Part shown: piece after piece, positions 9,926 through 19,775 of the stretch
Numbering within the stretch: the first letter of the stretch is position 1
Layout of the letters: each line of letters starts with the position of its first letter
Assembly (NCBI GenBank): GCA_030063045.1
Contig: JAQSEB010000090.1
Location: forward strand, 1,364,001-1,428,000
DNA from: Pratylenchus scribneri
Lineage: Eukaryota; Nematoda; Chromadorea; Rhabditida; Pratylenchidae
DNA length: 64,000 nt
Direction of reading: 5' to 3'
Position numbers and translations under genes: made by a program
Notes under the pieces: generated by a model
Database searches by the model: none
What the model saw: only the letters and a program-made list of their open reading frames with translations
Told to the model about the DNA's origin: nothing

Positions 9926-11093
9926 ATGTCCGACGAGAAGACTGTGAAATGTTTCAAGTGCCAAGATCTTTGTGAGAGATTTTAAATTTAATTCAAATTT
10001 TATTAATTTTAAAAAAAAAATGATTAATATTTCACCAAAATTAATTTCAGTTCCAAAGAGTGTGGCAATTCAACATGGCTACAAAAGCAGCAAAAATGCC
10101 AAGAAGACCGGTGAAAGCACTTCAAATAACCATGGTAAATTTGCAATCCAATTTCTAATACGGCAAAAATCACTTATTCCGCTGCTATTTTTATTATTCA
10201 TAAACTAAAAGTAAATAAATGAACTTAATTATAGATTTGAGGGAATTTAATTTAGTAGATTCATAGTAGGACAGAAATAGGTTTTCGAAAGTGTCGATTT
10301 TTAAAACCCGCTGGTTTTCGAAAGTGTCAGTTTTAAAACTCGGCTTTAGGTTTTTGAAGAATGCCAGTTTCCGGTTTATCCTATTTTAATTTTAAAGAGA
10401 AAAGATTTTCATTCAGTTAAATTTCATCGATTCGAGCACGAAAAGTTTAATCTAATTCATATGTGCGATAAAATAAGAAAATTTAAAAATTATTTTCCTT
10501 AATTAATTTTTGGCATATCCATAAAATATTGTTAGAAAATATTTTTAAAAATTTTTGATGTACCAAAATTTAATGATTTTAGGATCCAATTAAAAGTCAG
10601 TTTATTAGGAAAATACTTGTTTTGAATTAAGAAAACGAATTATATTTTTCTATTCTTCCACCCATAAGGATGACTCTTCATTTTTTTAAAAAAAATTAAT
10701 AAATTTCTTACCTATTTTTGTGCTCAGTTAATTATAATTCACTTTAATTAGAATATGAATAAAAATATCCCAATTAATAATAAAAAAATTAAATTGCTTT
10801 AATTTTTTGCAGTTAAAAAGCCTGCACGCAATGCCACCGAAGAAGAGGTGATTGGAATTGCTGTTGGAATCACAATTGGAACTGCAATTTGCCCGGGGGT
10901 TGGCACAATTCTTGGAGCGTTTGCCGGTGGCATCATGGGAAATGGAATATTGAAGAAAAAGCAGAAGAAACATTGGATTTGCCAAAATTGCCAACAATCC
11001 AATGCTCAAGCACAAGCTAATGGAGTTGGAGAACAACAGCAACCAGCTCCGTATGGCTGGATTCATCCCAGTCAGGGATGGGATCGATTTTAG
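9926..11093 (+). CDS. Split-CxxC glycine-zipper protein, family member 1
   Basis: Three exons, 9926-9971, 10051-10134 and 10813-11093, with phase-1 introns give 136 residues. Exon 1 encodes MSDEKTVKCFKCQDL (C9, C12). Exon 2 is a basic linker. Exon 3 has a hydrophobic glycine-zipper segment (about residues 56-88, GIAVGITIGTAICPGVGTI...), a lysine patch, then WICQNC (C100, C103) and a Gln-rich tail. The two CxxC halves could bind one zinc ion. There is no signal peptide. The last residues (QGWDRF, then TAG) are encoded by the end of a hAT-like MITE that starts at 11073. Beyond that element, in the same frame, lies the older tail and stop (11456-11503). Founder-type relative of the cluster at 31-40 kb. 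Molecular function unknown. Confidence 0.8.
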
Positions 11094-11455
11094 ATTAATT
11101 TCATTTTGATCCAAAATTTCGGTCATTTTTGGGAACAAATTTTCATTTTCAAAAAAAAAATTGAAAATATTGCAAAAATATACAAAAAAATTGACACTAA
11201 TTTCTTTAAAATATTTAAGGAAAAAACATTTACGATTTTCACTTTGAGTGTCTTGTAGGCATAATTTTTGCATTTTTTGGTCATCAAATTTTATTCAAGA
11301 TCAATTTTTAATCAAAAATAAAAATTTTAAAAATTTCATGAACATTTTTCTTTCGATTTATTCCCTTTCAGTTCGAAATTTCGGTCATTTGGACCTAAAA
11401 ATAACTCTCTAAAATTTCGATTTTCGATATTTTTGAGTCATCGAATCCATCCCTG
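11073..11455. mobile_element. hAT-like MITE inserted in the last exon
   Basis: Ends are CAGGGATGGGATCGAT at the left and ATCGAATCCATCCCTG at the right, an inverted repeat with near-perfect 9-bp tips. Flanks ATCCCAGT and ATCCCAAC match at 6 of 8 positions, consistent with an aged 8-bp target duplication. The element supplies the present stop codon of the gene above. The gene's presumed old stop and an AATAAA (about 11524) lie just past the right end. Confidence 0.75.
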
Positions 11456-11503
11456 ATCCCAACTTCAGCCGCAATGATGATGATGAGAATGAGAATTGAA
11501 AGG

Positions 11504-12240
11504 ATGGAATTACGAATTACATCAATAAATGGCATTAATTGATAATCTTAATAATGAACATTTTTAATCAATTGTTAATGTCCCAGTAAATGCCTTATTT
11601 TTGTTGAGAATTAAATAAAATACTTTGGGTAATAATTTATTTTATTTTATTTTTAATTTATAGCAATTTAATTTTTAATTAAAATAATTTTAAATATATT
11701 ATTTTTTTCACTCTTGTATTGAAAATGGGACAAAAATTAAAATTGAAATATAAAAATTAATTCAGCAAATAAAAGGGAAATTTTCTCCAATAAAGCAAAA
11801 ATAATCTTATTCAATTAAGAAACCATACCCTAATTTTGTCGCCGGTTTCAGAATTCAGGACTGGAAAGACCTGTGTCAAACCTTATTAAAAATAAAAAAT
11901 TTTCACTATTTCATCTATATTTTTGGCCAAAAATATTTTAAAAATTTTGTGCCTCAGAATCTTCTACGATTAGTTTTTTTTTATATGACATTAAGAAATA
12001 ATAGAAAAATGAAACGAGAATAAGAGAAAGGATTCATGGAGAGAATGTAATGATGACGAATGAAAGAAAATTAAGATAATAATAAAGGTCAAAAGTATTC
12101 TAAAAATGAATTGAGAAAAATTCATTGAAGCTGTAAAATAATAAAAATGATGTCGGGCAGCCAAATAATTAGCCATCGTCTCATTAAAATTTCAAATCAA
12201 ATTATTATCAAAAAAATTGTTCGAAATCGAAACAAGTTTT
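11504..12240. other. No gene seen
   Basis: AT-rich sequence holding the probable polyadenylation signal of the preceding gene (AATAAA near 11524). Otherwise I see no exon pattern, RNA gene or repeat. Short minus-strand frames at 11991-12176 are unsupported. Confidence 0.5.
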
Positions 12241-12244
12241 AACC

Positions 12245-12655
12245 GCAAAGAATAAATCCGCCTGTTTTCCGGAAAGTTTTAACCGGAAAGAATATTTCCG
12301 CCTGTTTTCCGGAAAGTTTTAACCGGAAAGAATAATTCCGCCTGTTTTCCGGAAAGTTTTAACCGGAAAGATAAATCCACCTGTTTTACAGAAAGAATAA
12401 ATCCGCCTGTTTTCCGGAAAGAATAAATCCGCCTGTTTTCCGGAAAGATAAATCCGCCTGTTTTCCGGAAAGAATAAATCCGCCTGTTTTCCGGAAAGAA
12501 TAAATCCGCCTGTTTTCCGGAAAGATAAATCCGCCTGTTTTCCGGATAGAATAAATCCGCCTGTTTTCCGGAAAGATAAATCCGCCTGTTTTCCGGAAAG
12601 AATAAATCCGCCTGTTTTCCGGAAAGAATAATTCCGCCTGTTTTCCGGAAAATTT
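12245..12655. repeat. Minisatellite C, 24-26-bp unit
   Basis: About 16 tandem copies of AATCCGCCTGTTTTCCGGAA plus AGAATA/AGATA. The first three copies carry a longer spacer (AGTTTTAACCGGAAAG), giving a 39-bp higher-order unit. Each unit contains TTTCCGGAAA, a palindrome. The long minus-strand open frame (ENRRIYLSGKQADLF repeats) is an artefact of the unit length. Confidence 0.95.
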
Positions 12656-14165
12656 TAAAAGATCTTAAAACCCTTTCTCGAAAATACATTGCAAAATTCT
12701 ATGTTAAAAAAATGTTTAGTAAAACAAAACAAAAAATGTTTGAAGGAACAAAAACTCAAAATGTTTGAACAAATCTTTGAAAACAAAAACAGAAAATGCT
12801 TGGTGATGGTTATGGAAGGGATGAATGAATGAGAGCAATGACATTGCATCAGAAGAGCATTTTCAAATTGTTTTTCATAAAAACGAACATTAATTGATTT
12901 TGATGAATAATAACTTTTTCATTTTCGACAATATTTTGTAAGTAAAATATTTCATTTTATTGGGAATAAAATATTAAATGAATTTGGCATGAATATATAT
13001 AATTTTAAATTAGCAGTCATTAAATTTTCGTGCATTAATAAAATTGAATTTGTAAATTATCATTATTTTTGATATTTTGCTTTTCTTCTTTTTAAATTAA
13101 TTCATATTTTTTAATTCAGCATCATTTTTGCCCCCATTTCTCTTTATAAATTTCCATTCCCTACATTTTTGGCTCATTGAAAGGAAAATTTTAGTATCAC
13201 AACTTTTTACTGTTGTTGGGACGAGGAAGGAAATGAAATATTTAAAGTTTTAAAGCGGGTTTGGTCAGTTCGATAAGTCTTGTTAATTTCTTCATATTCA
13301 GATTAATAAATTTATATCACAATTTTCATCAATACACCTTATATCACAAATCGCAATGCCACCACCCACCACCCGATTATTCATCTATAAAAAAAAATTG
13401 GGAAAAGAAATTATTTCAACTAAAATATCAATTTAATTTATTGTTTTATTTTTAATAAAAATCAAAAAAAATTTATTCAGATATATACACAAAATTATAT
13501 TAAATATATTTATATCTGTGTAGTTATTATTTTAAAACATTTTACTTGTTTATATTTTCACAATTCCAATCACTTTATCCAAATGAAAGTTAGCAGAATA
13601 TATTATTAAAATTAAATTGTTATTTACAATATCATATGAATTGAAAATTTCTGACGAAATAGATACTCAGATTTTAAATAGGTTTGGTGACCATTATAAG
13701 AAAAAGAAAAAGAAGAGCAGTAAAAAATTACAAAGAACGATTGTGGGACGGTGGATAGTATACTAAAGACAAATGGCGTAAAAATTGGCCGTAGACAAAT
13801 TGTCAACAATGGGATAAATGCATTTTATTAACAATGAAATTTGATGACAAAATCTGCTCACAGTCAGTTTTATTGTATTATTTTATAAAAAATCTATTAG
13901 TAGAATCGCATCACATTTAAAAATAATATGATGATTTAATGACTTATATAAATAATGCTTTCTTCACTTTACATTAATCATTTACGCATTTTTATAAAAA
14001 TTCGCAAGAAAAATTTTGGCCAGTATTAAAATCAAATTATTGCTTTTTTTTCATTTACCATATTCATCATTGAATTATTTTCGCAATTTATAGTCCTTAA
14101 ATTTAGAGTTAATTATTTTTCAGCATTTAAATCAGAATATTTTTAAATATTTTTCCCTTTTTATT
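12656..14165. other. No gene seen; promoter-like relic near 13.8-14.0 kb
   Basis: Mostly featureless AT-rich DNA. The stretch 13845-13970 (AAATCTGCTCACAG, AGAATCGCATCACATTT, then TTATATAAATA) resembles the region upstream of the gene at 31320, which has AAATCTGTTGCTC, AGAATTGCACCACATTT and TATATAAG. It may be a promoter left from a lost family copy; no first exon with CxxC follows. Confidence 0.35.
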
Positions 14166-14167
14166 AA

Positions 14168-14325
14168 GGTGATTCGACATTTGCGACGGGGACATTTGCG
14201 CCGCCGACATTTGCGCCGGAACTTTTGCGACGCCGACTTTTGCGCCGTCGATTTTTGCGCCGGAGCATTTGCGCCGTCGACATTTGCGACGCAGACTTTT
14301 GCGACGCCTACTTTTGAGCCGCCCA
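14168..14325. repeat. GC-rich module, TTTGCG(A/C)CG repeats
   Basis: About 12 copies of a 12-14-bp unit (GCGCCGTCGACATTTGCG-like) in otherwise AT-rich DNA, starting after TTATTAAGGTGATTCGACA. An inverted copy lies at 14715-14805 and a third at 23445-23535, whose end (reverse complement) also reads TATTAATAAAGGTTAGCCGA. Both-strand open frames come from the 3n spacing. Confidence 0.8.
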
Positions 14326-14424
14326 CAGAAATACGAATTATTGTTTATTAAAAAAATTATCGGACCGAATTATTACTCATATCATTAACTAATAAAAGGG
14401 TGAATAATTTTCTATTTCCAAAAG

Positions 14425-14574
14425 ATGGACATCATACAAATTAAGCAATACTTAATTAACGAAAAAGGAATCAATAGAATTCATCAACAGAATCCTAATG
14501 CGCGCAATGGTTCAATATGGCTGGCTCATCCTCAGGCATTACGATATCGTTTATCAATAAGGGGGATTGGATGA
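14425..14574 (+). CDS. Small ORF, possible exon remnant
   Basis: ATG after CCAAAAG, 49 codons to TGA, including HQQNPNARNGSIWLAHPQ. Codon content is richer than its surroundings, and the end vaguely recalls the GWIHP tail of family member 1. No partner exon was found. Low confidence. Confidence 0.2.
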   Translation: MDIIQIKQYLINEKGINRIHQQNPNARNGSIWLAHPQALRYRLSIRGIG

Positions 14575-14714
14575 TTGGGTTGATTTATGCTTGGGATTTT
14601 TATATAACATTTATTTAAAAATTTTATTTATTCATATGGTTAATAGTTTTAATTTTGATAGTTAATAATCATAACTTGGATTTATTTTACATCGTTTCAA
14701 AAATCTAATCGTAT

Positions 14715-14805
14715 TTCTAAAGGAGACGCAAAAGTAGGCGTCGCAAAAGTCTGCGTCGCAAATGTCGACGGCGCAAATGCTCCGGCGCAAAAGTCGACGG
14801 CCCGG
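14715..14805. repeat. GC-rich module, inverted copy
   Basis: Reverse complement of the central part of 14168-14325 (GTCGCAAAAGTCTGCGTCGC...CTCCGGCGCAAAAGTCGACGG). It leads directly into an AT-rich block with GGGAATATTTT words that extends to about 15560 and reappears in the opposite order before the copy at 23445. Confidence 0.75.
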
Positions 14806-14889
14806 AGTCTGGCACAAAATAATGATAGCAAAAAAATTGGAATAATTTTGGGAATGTGGAAAAAAATGCGTATTTGGTCAAAATATTTC

Positions 14890-15560
14890 ACATCGTTGCG
14901 ATTTATTTGAGAATATCCCCCGTTTCCAAAATAAATTTTGAACTCCTAGGCAGAAACTTTTTCAAAATTCAGTTCAAAAATATTTATCAAAATGTGTAAA
15001 TTTTTCGAAATGTGTTCAATATATCAACAATCGTGAAAATAAGTTTGGGAAGATGTTGAGTTGCGAAAATATTCTTGGGAATATTTTATATTTTGGGAAA
15101 AATTTTTAATTTTTATTTTAATTCACATTTTGGGAATATTTCGGAAATTTATTTTGAAAATTTGATAAATTCCCAAAATTAATGCTTATTTCCATAGTGG
15201 AAATTCTTCCCAACATATTACAAAAAATTTTGCTGAAAATATTTTATATTTTGGAAAAAAATTTTTTTTTGATTTTCAGCTTAATTTTGAGAAAATATTT
15301 GACATTTATTTTCAAAAAGAAATTTATTGCCAAAAATGCGCTTGTGCACATAGTTGGAATTTTTCTCAAAAAATGTCAAAAAAATATTTTTGAGAAAAAT
15401 TGGAATTTGATATTAATTTTGAAGATATTTTAGATATTGGGAAATTTTATTATTTTAGGTTTTCAATTTTATGTTGGGAACATTTTTGAATATTTTCTTA
15501 AAAATGCAATATATTTCCGAAAATTGTCCTTTTGGCACCTAATCGGAATTTTTCCAAAAT
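14890..15560. repeat. AT-rich repeat with GGGAATATTTT words
   Basis: Diverged inverted repeats of TTTGGGAAAAATTTT and TTCCCAAAAT words, matching 22790-23440 in style and in association with the GC-rich module. Together they look like two copies of a composite dispersed repeat about 0.75-0.85 kb long. Confidence 0.5.
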
Positions 15561-15761
15561 ATATTAGCAAATAATAGGTTGAAGGTGAATTTTGAGATTT
15601 TTGGCGGCAATTATAATAATATCAAAGGGATGATTTTGGTTGATCGAAAAATTATTAGAATCGTTTTTTTGTATGAGTTGAGCAAAAAATATATTTGATG
15701 TGAGATTAAATAAAACCAGGTTTTTCAGAGATCCATTTGCCCTTCGTTTGATCATCTTTCC

Positions 15762-18700
15762 TCAATATCCACGCGATGGGTTGTAGAGTTCCCAATGGTT
15801 TTCAAGATCCTCGCGGCGGGGAGCCAGGACAGCCAACTCTTGAATGTCAGAATCCGATGTGGGCGAATCCTCACGAGCAGGAGGCTGTTCAGTTCCCGAA
15901 TCCGATGCGGCATTGTTGGGCATTTCCCCGCGAGCATGATGCTGGATGATCTCGATCACTTCAATGTCAGATGGATGATCCGAGTCCTGCAAAAAAATAT
16001 TACAAATTAATAACTATTATGTTTATATATTTTTTTTATTTAATTTAATTTTTTCAAATTATTTTTTTTTCAATTTTAGTTTGAATAAAATTTTAAGCCT
16101 CGCTATCATTGGACAGAACAATTGAGGAATCATTGTCCTCATTGGTGGAGTAACGATCGGAATTGACCTAAATTAAATAGATTCAATTTTTTATATTTTA
16201 TGATGCCCTAATTTTCCAAACCTCAATATTGTTGCCTTCAATTGGCATTCCACTATCCGGATTTTCGTCGCCAGCATTGTCGTCCATTTGATCATCCTGA
16301 ATTTAAATGTATTTAGAATATTGGTTTAAGATTATTTTTAAACCTCATTTTCGTTTTCCTCATCATTTTCCACATGATCATCATGAAGCTCTCCGCCAGA
16401 AATATCCATCTCATCATTGCCATCGGACTTAATTTTAATTGATTATGAATTTTAATAACTTTTAATTCCTATTTTTTACCTCCTTCCCGTTGTTAACACC
16501 ATTTGGCAAATCTTGTTGAGGTTCTCCATTCTGTTGATCATGTTCGATCTGAATATTATGCTCTGTTCCAAAAATATAGAATCACGTCTTTTTTGCCCAT
16601 ATCTCGGTGTCGCCTTATCCAATTGAATTGAAAATTTTATCATTTGTTCATTACCGATAAATATTAAGATTCTGAGAGTTTAAACTCATTTTATAAACTT
16701 TTTAATTTTCTACGAATTTTTTTTCCAAAAAGTAGCTGTTCCATAAATATAGAATCAATATTTTGATGACCAAATTCTTAAAGAATACAATCACAATCGG
16801 AAAATCAATTTAATTTATAATTCCTCTATGTTTTATCAATCAAATGGCACACTGAACTTAATTGAACAATAATTTGAAGAGACAAAAAAAGTGAAAATTC
16901 GTAAAAAGTGGTTTTTAAACCGGTTTACATTTTTGAACCCATGGAAATTGGTTTTAGTTTGGAATCTTTTATACTAAAATATTCTATATAAAAAGTAGAA
17001 ACTATTTCAAGTAAAAAGAGGACTAGAAAATATTGAATTTGGAATGCTCTCCCCCAATGAATATTAGTGGTTTCAAACCCTGAGGCAAAAAGGAACTGGT
17101 TTCGAACCCATAGAGCATAAAATGAATCTTTATTTTATGCTCATCGGATAGCCCGCAAAATTTCCTATAGGGAAAAGTTGATTGCAAGTCCAAAAAGGAT
17201 TCCTCTATGGAACACTAGGGCATTGAAATGTTAAAGTGACATTAATAACCATTTTAACAGGAAAATTGGCCCGTTTTTGAACTTTTGATTTTATTTGAAC
17301 GGAAATTCCATAGAGGAATCCTTTTTGGACTTGCAATCAACTTTTCCCTATAGGAAATTTTGCGGGCTATCCGATGAGCATAAAATAAAGATTCATTTTA
17401 TGCTCTATGGGTTCGAAACCAGTTCCTTTTTGCCTCAGGGTTTGAAACCACTAATATTCATTGGGGGAGAGCATTCCAAATTCAATATTTTCTAGTCCTC
17501 TTTTTACTTGAAATAGTTTCTACTTTTTATATAGAATATTTTAGTATAAAAGATTCCAAACTAAAACCAATTTCCATGGGTTCAAAAATGTAAACCGGTT
17601 TAAAAACCACTTTTTACGAATTTTCACTTTTTTTGTCTCTTCAAATTATTGTTCAATTAAGTTCAGTGTGCCATTTGATTGATAAAACATAGAGGAATTA
17701 TAAATTAAATTGATTTTCCGATTGTGATTGTATTCTTTAAGAATTTGGTCATCAAAATATTGATTCTATATTTATGGAACAGCTACTTTTTGGAAAAAAA
17801 ATTCGTAGAAAATTAAAAAGTTTATAAAATGAGTTTAAACTCTCAGAATCTTAATATTTATCGGTAATGAACAAATGATAAAATTTTCAATTCAATTGGA
17901 TAAGGCGACACCGAGATATGGGCAAAAAAGACGTGATTCTATATTTTTGGAACAGAGCATATTTATTTATGGATTTTTAATAATTATTCCTATTTTTAAC
18001 CTCATTCCCAATGTTGGCACCTGGCAATGCAAAATCTTGGTGAGGATCTTGATTCATTTGCTCATGATTGATCTGAATATTAATTTATTTATGTATTTTC
18101 AATAATTTAATCCCTATTTTTTAACCTCATGTTCATTGTAGGCATTTGTCAATCCAATAGCTTGACCTTCTTCTCCCAGCATTTGATTAGGAGCGACCAG
18201 GATCTGAATAGAGAGTTCAATATTAAAATTTTTAATGTTGGTTTTACTATTTTATTTTATTTCCCCTTTTTTTGAAAACCTCATCATTCTTGTTCACAAA
18301 ATGGCAGCGGATCTGGCACGTTTGGATCATTGTCACGATAGTAGATGAGCACAGAATTCACTTCGGCAGCTGTGAGAATTCCGCGCTTAGCTGAAAATTA
18401 AAAAAATTTTAAATATTTATATTCATTTTACCGATATCTCGACGAATTCTGTAGGTGGGAAGAGCGGAAACCGAATTTTAAAGTGCAGATCCCCCATTTG
18501 ATCACGTTTTGATCGGGGGTCGGTTCAAAAATGCCAGCATTTTCACATTTCCGATTAGCCCAAATATCAAACTGTAATAAAATTTAAAGAAAAATTTTAT
18601 AATTTGTTTTAAAAAATTACATAATCGAAAAGTTGCTGCTCGTCGATGCAAATAGTGTCTCGCTCCGACAATAGTTGCATTTCTGCATTTCCCAACATTT

Positions 18701-19395
18701 TTCCGGGCCCATGATCCAATGATCTAGAATGTCAGTTGTGCACAAATTAATGAAAGTTCCACAGAAGTGCATCATTTGCTTTAGAATAGGATTTTAAGTT
18801 AAGACTGATTAACTTTGTGTAAACCTGATCCTCATGATCATTAGCAGTTTTCCACAAGGATAAAACATTTGCAGGATCCAGCAAAGAGTCAGTAGGGAAT
18901 TGTTGATGGTCGCGTTCACAAACCTTAACCAATTCCAAGCATTTTTGGACAATCTGATCGAACATGTATTTTTTCGCTTAATTTTTTCATTTAATATTTG
19001 CCGGAATTCATTTTTTAAAAACCTGCAGAATAAATGCCAGCAATTTTGTCCTTGTTGATCATAGATGTGTAGAAAAAATGTAGAATTGCATTGAATTCGG
19101 TGACCAGAATGTCGTCGAGTACAATCGGTTGACCGTGATTGGCTGTTTGCATTGAATAGAATAGTCCAGCAAAATATGAAGAACGGACTGAAAGCACAAA
19201 TTTATGCGCTTGAATCAACTTAAATTATTGATTTGATTTTTTTACATAATAAATAATAAAAACCTGCTTCCCGCTATTTCCATTAGCAACCATAATATCA
19301 ACATCCAAATTTTGTTCTGATTTTAGCAGATAGTCCAAGGCATCCTCAATTTTAGCAAATTCTTCTTGCCAAAAATGGTGATTGTTATTGTTCAT
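15762..19395 (-). pseudogene. BTB-BACK protein gene with acidic micro-exon tail, frames disrupted
   Basis: Exons: 19395-19264, 19218-19023, 18976-18825, 18723-18621, 18571-18432, 18390-18280, 18203-18126, 18072-18001, 16548-16480, 16427-16344, 16296-16222, 16167-16099 and 15986-15762. Exon 2 is a BTB fold (QAHKFVLSVRSSYFAGLF). Exons 3-6 are BACK-like: LLSERDTICIDEQQLFDYV, FDIWANRKCE, KIRFPLFPPTEFVEI, RGILTAAEVNSVL, as in BTBD1/2-type proteins. Exons 7-13 are 69-84 nt (the last longer), phase 0, nearly all end in GAG, and encode an Asp/Glu/Asn-rich tail ending NPSRGY. The last intron uses a GC donor; without it TAA at 16093 ends the protein. Exons 4-6 need at least three or four single-base frame changes, so the locus is a young pseudogene or has assembly indels. 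Likely ancestral role: Cullin-3 substrate adaptor (inference). Confidence 0.7.
16557..17961. mobile_element. 1.4-kb foldback element with about 655-bp arms and TA target site
   Basis: Arms 16557-17212 and 17306-17961 are inverted copies with no net length change (paired coordinates sum to 34518 throughout), separated by a 93-bp spacer. Tips read TGCTCTGTTCC...GGAACAGAGCA. Neighbouring copies of the host intron read GAATATTA-TTTATTTATGG, so the insertion duplicated TA, as Tc1/mariner elements do. It lies in the intron between the BTB-gene exons at 18001-18072 and 16480-16548. No transposase is encoded. Such near-identical arms imply recent insertion or gene conversion; the transcript would form a very long double-stranded RNA. 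Confidence 0.88.
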
Positions 19396-19775
19396 AATTT
19401 ATTGATCCGTTTAATTGATCACAAATTCCATCTGAATTTTATTTATTTTTCATCAAAACTTGCTCCTAAAACTTGATCCAATCCAAAAAATTTTCAATCA
19501 AAATGCTCACAACAATATTATTTTTTCATCCAGCCATTATTAAAGAAAAAAACTTTTTTTCTTTTCCATTATTATCTTCTAAATCTCTTTCCTTGCAAAA
19601 ATTTTTGGATAAAATATCTCAATAAAAAATAAAAAATGTCTGCACAATTTTCTCTGTTTTATTAAGTGATTTTTGACTCACAAATACTTATTGATTTTTA
19701 TACGAATCATTTATTAAATCCTAAAGTTTATTATTTTATGTCAATTTTTTTAAGTTCGATCAAGAAAATATAAAT

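Noticed and set aside
10728..11273. Minus-strand ORF of 181 codons antisense to family member 1
   Set aside because: Shadow of the plus-strand exon 10813-11093, whose splice sites, CxxC motifs and family resemblance support the plus strand.
12279..12689. Minus-strand ORF of 136 codons
   Set aside because: Translation of minisatellite C (ENRRIYLSGKQADLF repeats); irregular 24/26/39-bp units would break any selected frame.
14132..14351. Cys/Arg-rich ORFs on both strands
   Set aside because: By-products of the GC-rich TTTGCGCCG module, which recurs in inverted orientation elsewhere.
17295..18105. ORFs within the large foldback
   Set aside because: Short, not conserved between the two arms' frames and without domain features.
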